Shown here piece after piece: positions 7,088 to 12,603 of a stretch of 28,340 bases of DNA. A program made the position numbers and the translations under genes. The notes under the pieces were generated by a model. That model saw only the letters and a program-made list of their open reading frames with translations. It made no database searches and was not told the DNA's origin. Within the stretch, counting starts at the first letter, position 1, and every line of letters begins with the position of its first letter. Location of the stretch: the IMG/VR virus record IMGVR_UViG_3300040801_003312, positions 1 to 28,340 of that record, one strand, 5' to 3'. Source of the stretch: a virus.

Positions 7088-7302
7088 ATTTTTTTTTTAA
7101 TTTCATTAATAACTTCATGCCAGACTTCATAACTGACTTCATTCTCGACTTCATCACTGACTTTATTACTGACTTCATTCCTTACTTCATTCCCGACTTC
7201 ATTATCGACTTCATTCCTGACTTCAATCATAACTTCAATCCAAATTTCATACCTTACTTTATCCCATACTTCATTCCCTAAATTTTTACCAAGTGTTTTC
7301 AT
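7084..7302 (-). CDS. Tetrapeptide-repeat protein (x-N/D-E-V)n
   Basis: 72 aa. After MKTLGKNL, residues 9-68 are fifteen consecutive tetrapeptides of the form x-x-E-V (for example GNEV, RNEV, SDEV, ENEV), ending INEI-KKKM. Position 4 is always Val or Ile and position 3 is Glu in all but two units (WDKV, SNKV). At DNA level this is a 12-bp tandem repeat. The fold is unknown; strict 4-residue spacing of a hydrophobic suggests a regular rod or stacked structure, not a globular domain. Repeat-number change would keep the frame. It is the gene directly downstream of non-coding module R1, which suggests the same control as the lipoprotein gene. Function unknown. Confidence 0.6.
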   Translation of the reverse strand: MKTLGKNLGNEVWDKVRYEIWIEVMIEVRNEVDNEVGNEVRNEVSNKVSDEVENEVSYEVWHEVINEIKKKM

Positions 7303-7580
7303 ATCTATCTTTTTATTTATTTATGTTTAAATCTAAATTTTAATTTAATTTAATGTAGTAAATTTTTTTAGTAAAAAAATAATTTTCTATTTATTTTAAA
7401 AAATCCTTATAACTTACTGTTTATAAAGACTTTAGAAAAAGTGTAAAAAAAGGTGCAACATTTTTATGTATTACTATTACTACTATTCTTCTCCTCTCCC
7501 TTTCACATAAAAAAATTTTAATTTATAACTTTCAAGTTTTTGCTCATCTCGTCAGAGATGATGCTCTTTATTTATTTGAA

Positions 7581-7650
7581 GACTTCTAAGACACTTTAAA
7601 CAAATAAATAGTATATTTCTACATATTTTTAAATAAAGTCTATTAAATCA
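7581..7650. repeat. Inverted-repeat element inside R1, loop reversed
   Basis: The left arm GACTTCTAAGACACTTTAAA (7581-7600) matches the other two copies. The right arm is degenerate. The loop carries TAAATAGTATATTTC (7605-7619), the exact reverse complement of the 15-bp core found in the other two copies. Confidence 0.65.
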
Positions 7651-7663
7651 AAGAAAAAGGCAT

Positions 7664-7695
7664 AAAAAAAGGGTATAACTATTAAAGTTATACCC
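7664..7695 (-). terminator. Terminator after the gene at 7717-8040
   Basis: GGGTATAACT (7671-7680) and AGTTATACCC (7686-7695) form a 10-bp stem with a 5-nt loop, followed by seven Us in the minus-strand transcript. Confidence 0.8.
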
Positions 7696-7716
7696 TTAAA
7701 TTTAAATGAATTAAAA

Positions 7717-8040
7717 TTAAACTAATTCAGCATTTTGAAGTAAATTATAATTAACTACTTTCAGAAAATCTGCTATTTGATTATATACAAAAGGAAACAT
7801 CATTATTTTCACATGTAGTTTCTCTATACATATTTCAAGAAAAATTCTCGTCAATGAACTATCATTCATTTCCTTAAATAACTTCTCAAAATAACCTTCA
7901 TTACAAATAAATTGTAGTAATTCATTTAAATTACTACACCTTTCATTTTCAGATATTGCATTATCCTCGACAATTAGGTTTAAATAAATCTCAACAGATT
8001 TATTTAAAATTTTTTTTTCAAAATCTAATAAATTTTCCAT
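7717..8040 (-). CDS. Unknown protein, 107 aa
   Basis: Mostly helical and slightly acidic (LLDFEKKILNKSVEIYLNLI, then CSNLNELLQFICNEGYFEKL) with no transmembrane segment or signal. No family recognised. It is a single-gene unit: a TATATTTAC box about 70 nt upstream (near 8110) may be its promoter, and it is closed by the terminator at 7664-7695. It sits in the accessory zone between two repeat modules, which suggests a moron-like gene not needed for the virion. Confidence 0.65.
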   Translation of the reverse strand: MENLLDFEKKILNKSVEIYLNLIVEDNAISENERCSNLNELLQFICNEGYFEKLFKEMNDSSLTRIFLEICIEKLHVKIMMFPFVYNQIADFLKVVNYNLLQNAELV

Positions 8041-8184
8041 TTTTTTTTTGTTTTAATTAATTAATAAATTTTTTTATAATCTCTTCCAATATTTCAAAGA
8101 ACTTACTTGTAAATATAAGTAAAATAAATTAATAAGAAAATAAAAGTTATTAACAAGATATAAACATCTAAAAACAGTTAAAAT

Positions 8185-8251
8185 AAGACTGTTTAAGACA
8201 CTTTAAACAGTCTTTAATGGAAATATACTATTTATTATTTAAAGTGTCTTA
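8185..8251. promoter_or_regulatory. Nested inverted repeats that can form two alternative hairpins
   Basis: AAGACTGTTTAA (8185-8196) pairs with TTAAACAGTCTT (8203-8214). The overlapping TAAGACACTTTAAA (8194-8207) pairs perfectly with TTTAAAGTGTCTTA (8238-8251). The two stems cannot form together. The loop of the larger one contains GAAATATACTATTTA (8220-8234), shared with the elements in R1 and R2. Confidence 0.7.
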
Positions 8252-8258
8252 TATGTAA

Positions 8259-8290
8259 TAAAAAAGCCTGTTATGTAAATATAACAGGCT
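8259..8290 (-). terminator. Terminator after the lipoprotein gene
   Basis: AGCCTGTTAT (8265-8274) and ATAACAGGCT (8281-8290) form a 10-bp stem with a 6-nt loop, followed by a seven-U tract on the minus-strand transcript. Confidence 0.85.
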
Positions 8291-8316
8291 CCAAAAACTA
8301 ATAAAAAACAACTAAC

Positions 8317-8946
8317 TTAAATAATAACTTCTATCTTATATATTTTACAAAATACTTTACTTTCTGTATATTCAAAATTATCAATCAAATTAAAAAATTC
8401 AGAATAATCTAAATAAATGTAAAGATTATTTATTTCCTTTAAATTTAATTCTTTAGTATAATCAAAACGAACTGAAATATCTGATAATGAATTAGATAAT
8501 ATATCTTTATAACTTATTTTATCAATTATTTGAGAGCCGCTTGCTATAACTACATTGTAGTCATAATTACTATACTCAATTATTTCTTGTTCATTTCTTA
8601 AATTTATTTCTTGTCCCAATTCAATATCAATTTTAAATTTAACGTTTGTTATTCCATAATTTTCTAAATTAATCTGATCTGAATACTTTAATTTATTAAA
8701 TGATCCACTTTCAAGTAAACAATAATTTTCATTATCATTTATGTAAATGTATTCATTACCACAACTCCAGGGATATGATACTGAATCAAAATCTTCATAA
8801 ATAATCCAGTCGACTAAAATCTGATTTGAATCATTGATAGGATTTGTAATAAATTCTTGCTCAAGTGGTGCAATTTGTTCATCTTCACAACTTATTAGAA
8901 ATAGTTGTGATAATACTACTGTCAGGATAATTACTAAATGTTTCAT
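8317..8946 (-). CDS. Phage-encoded lipoprotein, probably surface-exposed
   Basis: 209 aa. It starts with a lipoprotein signal peptide: MKH, a hydrophobic core LVIILTVVLSQLFL and the lipobox LISC with Cys20. The residues after the cysteine, EDEQ, are acidic, as in the export signals that send Bacteroidota lipoproteins to the outer face of the outer membrane. The mature part looks beta-rich, with two further cysteines in SYPWSCGNEYIYINDNENYC, and no named domain is visible. It is a single-gene unit downstream of repeat module R2 and closed by its own terminator. Lipoproteins made by phages often block receptor use by competing phages (superinfection exclusion). That role is inference; lysis or host surface modification are alternatives. 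Confidence 0.78.
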   Translation of the reverse strand: MKHLVIILTVVLSQLFLISCEDEQIAPLEQEFITNPINDSNQILVDWIIYEDFDSVSYPWSCGNEYIYINDNENYCLLESGSFNKLKYSDQINLENYGITNVKFKIDIELGQEINLRNEQEIIEYSNYDYNVVIASGSQIIDKISYKDILSNSLSDISVRFDYTKELNLKEINNLYIYLDYSEFFNLIDNFEYTESKVFCKIYKIEVII

Positions 8947-8975
8947 AATTTTAATTTTTAAATTTATTTGTCTGT

Positions 8976-8996
8976 AAATATATATAAAAAATTTTA
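8976..8996 (-). promoter_or_regulatory. Candidate promoter for the lipoprotein gene
   Basis: The minus strand carries AAAATTTTTTATATATATTT, with the TATATATA run (8979-8986) 33-40 nt before the ATG at 8946. It matches the recurrent motif and lies at the inner edge of module R2. Confidence 0.35.
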
Positions 8997-9208
8997 ATAA
9001 AAAAAATAATTTTCTATTTATTTTAAAAAATCCATATAACTTACTGTTTATAAGTAGTTTAGAAAAAGTGTAAAAAAAGGTGCCACATTATATGTATTAC
9101 TACTATTACTATTCTTTCTCCTCTCCCTTTCACATAAAAAAAATTTTAATTTATAACTTTCAAGTTTTTGCCCATCTCGTCAGAGATGATGCTTTTTTTT
9201 TATTTAAA

Positions 9209-9278
9209 GACTTCTAAAAGACTTTAATAAAAAATATATAGAAATATACTATTTATAATTTAAAGTCTCTTAGAAGTC
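9209..9278. repeat. Inverted-repeat element inside R2
   Basis: GACTTCTAAAAGACTTTA (9209-9226) and TAAAGTCTCTTAGAAGTC (9261-9278) pair with a single mismatch around a 34-nt loop holding GAAATATACTATTTA (9241-9255). Related elements are at 8194-8251 and 7581-7650; in the latter the loop core is reversed. Confidence 0.75.
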
Positions 9279-9290
9279 ATAAAAAAACAT

Positions 9291-9321
9291 AAAAAAGGGT
9301 ATAACCATTAAAGTTATACCC
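9291..9321 (-). terminator. Terminator after the HTH protein gene
   Basis: GGGTATAAC (9297-9305) and GTTATACCC (9313-9321) form a 9-bp stem, followed by six Us on the minus-strand transcript. It is the same terminator as at 7664-7695. Confidence 0.8.
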
Positions 9322-9345
9322 TTAAATTTAAATGAATTAAAGTGA

Positions 9346-9978
9346 TTAAAGAGACTTAATTGCTTCAATAAAGTTATTTCTTGATTTTTGAAGTCTTATT
9401 GAATTTTCAATTTTTTTCTCAAGTTGTTTTAAATATCTGTCTGAAACTTTAAGTTGATTTTTGATTGCTGATTTTTCAAATCCAATTGAAAGTAGATAAA
9501 TAACCCTCTGTCTATTAGTAGTTAATTCTTTATCTATTTTTTCAAGTTTTTTCTCTTCAACTTTTTTTATTTCAATATCATTAACTTTATTAACTTCAAT
9601 TACTTTATCATTTTCAAATTTAAGTTCACCTTTTTTCATTTTTGAACGATACCACCTTACAGAATTTATAGTTGAATTTGTTCTTCTTGCTATTTCTTTA
9701 GTATTAATATTTTGAGATATCAATTTAATAATTCTATATTTTTTTGATACTATTTTTTTAGATGTTGGTTTTTTAGATGTTGGTTTTTTAGATGTTAGTT
9801 TTTTAGATGTTGGTTTTTCTGTTGTTGGTTTTTCTGTTTGATCATTATTCATTTTTGAACGATACCACCTGACAGAATTTACACTTGAATTTGTTTTTTT
9901 TGCAATTGTTTCATCTTTCCAGTTCATTTTGATCATTTTAATGATTTGCTCTTTTTTTGTTGTTTTATTTGTTTTCAT
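9346..9978 (-). CDS. DNA-binding protein with three helix-turn-helix units and a Lys-rich linker
   Basis: 210 aa. Residues 9-43 and 79-114 are copies of the same helix-turn-helix: each has an I-I-K-x-I start, an I-A-K/R-K/R-T-N-S turn and the identical ending NSVRWYRSKM. Residues 154-190 (NRQRVIYLLSIGFEKSAIKN, then VSDRYLKQLEKKIE) form a third, more distant one. The first two are joined by about 30 residues of T-S-K-K-P/L repeats, coded by 15-bp tandem repeats near 9760-9850, resembling the basic tails of histone H1-like proteins. It probably binds DNA at spaced sites as a regulator or architectural protein. It is divergent from the methyltransferase and carries its own terminator, so it may control that intergenic region or the R modules. 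Confidence 0.72.
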   Translation of the reverse strand: MKTNKTTKKEQIIKMIKMNWKDETIAKKTNSSVNSVRWYRSKMNNDQTEKPTTEKPTSKKLTSKKPTSKKPTSKKIVSKKYRIIKLISQNINTKEIARRTNSTINSVRWYRSKMKKGELKFENDKVIEVNKVNDIEIKKVEEKKLEKIDKELTTNRQRVIYLLSIGFEKSAIKNQLKVSDRYLKQLEKKIENSIRLQKSRNNFIEAIKSL

Positions 9979-10027
9979 AATTTCTAATTTTTAATTTATA
10001 AAATGTTTTATTATTAACTTTCTGATA

Positions 10028-10035
10028 CAAATATA
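10028..10035 (-). promoter_or_regulatory. Candidate Bacteroidota -7 box for the HTH gene
   Basis: The minus strand reads TATATTTG, an exact match to the TAnnTTTG -7 element known for Bacteroidota, about 50 nt before the ATG at 9978. I do not see a clear TTG element at -33. Confidence 0.4.
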
Positions 10036-10080
10036 CACCTTTTTTTTAATAAAAAAAATTTTTTTAACTTTTTTTAACTT

Positions 10081-10104
10081 TTTTTTTATAAATATATAAC
10101 AATA
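10081..10104 (+). promoter_or_regulatory. Candidate promoter for the methyltransferase
   Basis: TTTTTTTATAAATATATAAC has TATATA at 10093-10098, 19 nt before the ATG at 10117. It resembles the recurrent motif but lacks the AAAATTTT core. Confidence 0.3.
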
Positions 10105-10116
10105 AAATAAATTTTT

Positions 10117-11223
10117 ATGAAACAGAATTTGAAAGTTTTTGAATTTTTTGCTGGTATAGGTGCTCAGAATCAAGCACTTAGAAATATAAATATTGATTAT
10201 GAAATTGTTGGTATATCTGAATGGAATATAAACAGTATAATTGCATATAATTATATAAACAATGATAAAAATTACTTAGAAACATTAAAAAAAGATATAA
10301 TAATAGACAAATTAAAGGATTTTACATTTTCGTCAAATGGAAAAACACCAACAAATCTAAAATATTTTAGTGAAAAAAAATTAAATCTATTATATAATAG
10401 TCATATCTTATCTGAAAATAAAGGATCAATAATAGATTTAAAAGAAAGTGATATACCTTATTCAGATTTATGGACTTATTCATTTCCTTGTCAAGACTTA
10501 TCATCAATGGGTAAACAAAAAGGAATGATAAATGGACAATCATCATCGTTATTAAATCATATTCTAAGGTTATTGAATGAAAAAAAAGAAAATAATAAAC
10601 AATTACCTAATTTTTTATTGATGGAAAATGTTACATCAATAAAAAATAAAAGAAATATAAAAGATTTTAATAATTTAAAAGAAAAATTAAAATCTTTTGG
10701 ATATTATAATTATGATTTTGAATTGACTGGTTATAAACATGGAATCCCACAAACACGAAAAAGAACATTTATGGTGTCGAGTTTAGATAAATTAAACATA
10801 GATTTTTCTGAAAAAGATTTAAAAAATACAAATTTATGTATAAAAGATTTTCTTGATATTGATAAATCAAAATACAAAATAGATAAAAAGAAATATAGAA
10901 ATTTAGATGTTAAATATTTAGAAAAATATAAGATTAATAATCTAATTTATTATAAATCTGATTTATATAGTTTTAATACAATGAAAAAAATATTTGATAT
11001 AAAAGGATATTCTCCAACACTATTAGCAGGATCAAAATATTCATATTTTGATAATGAAATGATAAGGAATTTGACAGGAAAAGAATCTTTAAAATTAATG
11101 GGATTTTCAAGAAATTTAGAAAAATTAGATAATTTATTTAGTTGTAATGAATTAAATAAAATGGCCGGTAATTCTATTATTGTTAATAAATTAGAGTTTA
11201 TATTTAAAAAATTATTTACTTAA
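10117..11223 (+). CDS. DNA (cytosine-5) methyltransferase, orphan
   Basis: 368 aa enzyme that methylates cytosine at C5 using S-adenosylmethionine. Motif I is FEFFAGIGAQ (8-17), motif IV SFPCQDLS with catalytic Cys125, motif VI LMENVTS (168-174) and motif VIII PQTRKR (211-216). The C-terminal motifs IX/X are LTGKESLKLMGFS and NKMAGNSIIVNKLE. The variable region between VIII and IX (about 220-320) sets the target, which cannot be predicted here. The stretch between motifs I and IV is longer than in compact enzymes. No restriction endonuclease gene is adjacent, so it probably shields phage DNA from host restriction. It is the only large plus-strand gene, read apart from the virion block, and its stop overlaps that of the facing gene by 4 bp. 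Confidence 0.93.
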   Translation: MKQNLKVFEFFAGIGAQNQALRNINIDYEIVGISEWNINSIIAYNYINNDKNYLETLKKDIIIDKLKDFTFSSNGKTPTNLKYFSEKKLNLLYNSHILSENKGSIIDLKESDIPYSDLWTYSFPCQDLSSMGKQKGMINGQSSSLLNHILRLLNEKKENNKQLPNFLLMENVTSIKNKRNIKDFNNLKEKLKSFGYYNYDFELTGYKHGIPQTRKRTFMVSSLDKLNIDFSEKDLKNTNLCIKDFLDIDKSKYKIDKKKYRNLDVKYLEKYKINNLIYYKSDLYSFNTMKKIFDIKGYSPTLLAGSKYSYFDNEMIRNLTGKESLKLMGFSRNLEKLDNLFSCNELNKMAGNSIIVNKLEFIFKKLFT

Positions 11224-11468
11224 AACATTTCATCAATTTCATCATTTTTAAATTCATCCAAAATTTCAACACTGGTTTCTAAATTATTTAAATTCAAATA
11301 TTTTAAATCTAAATTATAAACAAACATTGTATATTTAGTATTGTTTTTATTTGAAATAATTGTAGAATAACAACTTGATTTACAATTACTTTCATTTTCT
11401 TTTCTTTTTTGTAATAGAATATTATTTATAAATTCTAATTCTGACTTATTATTTGAAATTATCCACAT
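11220..11468 (-). CDS. Unknown protein, 82 aa
   Basis: Last gene of the virion block. It has two cysteines (ESNCKSSCYSTI), a short aromatic strand (KYTMFVYNLDLKYL) and an acidic C-terminus (EILDEFKNDEIDEMF). Its start overlaps the LamG gene by 10 bp and its stop overlaps the methyltransferase stop. No family recognised. Position at the end of the tail and fibre genes is where lysis genes often sit, but it has no signal peptide or hydrolase motif. Confidence 0.6.
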   Translation of the reverse strand: MWIISNNKSELEFINNILLQKRKENESNCKSSCYSTIISNKNNTKYTMFVYNLDLKYLNLNNLETSVEILDEFKNDEIDEMF

Positions 11469-12328
11469 ATATTTTTTATTTCTTTTTCAGTCAATACTTT
11501 ATTATATATTTTAACTTTCTTTTTTATACCTTTCGAATAATATTGAGTTGCTGAAACAATACCCCTCCCTATTTGAATAATGCCTTCAGAAGAAATACCT
11601 GCATCAGTTGGTGGATATGCAGAACTTGTAAGCATATCAACTTCTTCTCCATTTAGATATAATTTCATTTTATCCCAACCAGATTCTGAATTATCATAAA
11701 CATAAACAATAGTTGTATTTTCTGATATTTCTAAATCTAATCTTTTAATTGAGAGACCATCTGAGTCAATTGTTCTTATTATATAATATAGATATCCATC
11801 AACCCAATAACCTAAATATATTTTTTGAGTTTGCACATTATCACTTCCAATTACGAAAGGGGTGTCATTACTTTCAGGAATACCTTGAACAATAATAGTG
11901 AAGTTTTTCCAGTTTTTAAATGAAATGTTTGTCTCTAAATAATCATTTATACCATCAAAAGTTATACCTGAAGAAGAAAATATTGGTCTATTAACTGCGA
12001 TTTCTTGAGTTGCTTTATTATTTAAATTCCACTTATCCCTCCAACTATTTACATAAGATACACCAGAAATTGTTGATAAATCTAAATAATCTGATTTACT
12101 ATCTAAATCAATTACTAAATTATTTAATTCATTAAAATTTTTGGGTATATTATCTTTTCCAAAATAATTTTTTAGATTTTTATATATGTTATCTGATGAA
12201 CCATTCGTTAAATCTTTTATATTTTTCCAAATTGCATCATATTTATTATTATTCAATTTTTTAAGATTTTTCCAAATAGAATCATCTGTAAAATTTCCTT
12301 TTTCTTTAATATCTTTATAAATACTCAT
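11459..12328 (-). CDS. LamG / concanavalin A-like domain protein, likely receptor- or glycan-binding
   Basis: 289 aa. Residues about 15-60 hold three imperfect repeats (DDSIWKNLKKLNNN, YDAIWKNIKDLTNG, SDNIYKNLKNYFGK), possibly a helical anchoring segment. Residues about 85-289 form a LamG-type jelly roll: VNSWRDKWNLNNKATQ, RPIFSSSGITFDGINDYLET, the strand GWDKMKLYLNGEEVD and the last strand KKVKIYNKVLTEKEI. Such domains bind sugars or proteins at tail tips and in fibres. The gene starts inside the stop of the upstream membrane protein gene (1-bp overlap), so the two are translationally coupled. Best guess is a virion adhesin. No catalytic residues for a glycan hydrolase are evident. Confidence 0.78.
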   Translation of the reverse strand: MSIYKDIKEKGNFTDDSIWKNLKKLNNNKYDAIWKNIKDLTNGSSDNIYKNLKNYFGKDNIPKNFNELNNLVIDLDSKSDYLDLSTISGVSYVNSWRDKWNLNNKATQEIAVNRPIFSSSGITFDGINDYLETNISFKNWKNFTIIVQGIPESNDTPFVIGSDNVQTQKIYLGYWVDGYLYYIIRTIDSDGLSIKRLDLEISENTTIVYVYDNSESGWDKMKLYLNGEEVDMLTSSAYPPTDAGISSEGIIQIGRGIVSATQYYSKGIKKKVKIYNKVLTEKEIKNICG

Positions 12329-12588
12329 TACTTTTTAATTTCTTTTATATCTTGTTTAATTTCTTGGATTTGATTGCTTATAAAATTTAATTTTATATCA
12401 ATATTATCCTTTTTAACACACTGATTTTCTATGTTTTTTATTCTAATATCGTGATTTTTAATTTCATTTTTTGTATTAAAATAAAAAATAGTCATCGTTG
12501 TCATTATTGTAAACAATAATCCAACCAAACCACCTATTAAATAATTTCTTAATACTTTTAAAATCTCATTAAATTCTTTTTCTGCCAT
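12328..12588 (-). CDS. Small membrane protein with coiled coil, possible holin
   Basis: 86 aa. There is one clear transmembrane stretch, YLIGGLVGLLFTIMTTMTIF (about 16-35), preceded by a short amphipathic segment. A polar coiled-coil tail follows (IRIKNIENQC, then FISNQIQEIKQDIKEIKK). Size and layout fit a class III-like holin or a XhlA-type membrane protein, but these families are poorly conserved. It lies between the fibre and the LamG gene, a usual place for lysis genes in phages. No endolysin gene is next to it. Confidence 0.6.
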   Translation of the reverse strand: MAEKEFNEILKVLRNYLIGGLVGLLFTIMTTMTIFYFNTKNEIKNHDIRIKNIENQCVKKDNIDIKLNFISNQIQEIKQDIKEIKK

Positions 12589-12603
12589 ATCATTTTTTTT
12601 ATT

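Larger units (their letters stand above)
7373..7715. repeat. Non-coding direct repeat module R1
   Basis: About 340 bp that recur at 8998-9341 with high identity. In minus-strand order it contains a terminator (7664-7695), an inverted-repeat element (7581-7650), a hairpin around CATCTC-GTCA-GAGATG (7545-7560), an almost invariant purine-rich tract GTGAAAGGGAGAGGAG (7490-7505), an (ACT)-rich tract and an AT-rich leader up to the gene starting at 7302. No ORF was found in it. The 7303-7716 gap is thus filled by this module plus a short unique leader. Confidence 0.85.
8998..9341. repeat. Non-coding direct repeat module R2
   Basis: Second copy of the module at 7373-7715. The stretch 9118-9193 differs from 7490-7564 essentially by one base in an A-run and one T/C change, far more conserved than the flanks. 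It includes a terminator (9291-9321), an inverted-repeat element (9209-9278) and the CATCTC-GTCA-GAGATG hairpin (9172-9187). In this copy a T-run follows the hairpin on the plus strand. No ORF found. Confidence 0.85.

Noticed and set aside
7373-9341. R1/R2 and hairpins as a CRISPR array
   Set aside because: Only two long copies 1.3 kb apart plus single hairpins, with no regular short repeats and spacers and no cas genes.
9991-10173. Minus-strand ORF across the divergent promoter region
   Set aside because: Its protein is Lys/Phe/Ile low complexity, it covers the start of the methyltransferase and the likely promoters, and it has no supporting context.
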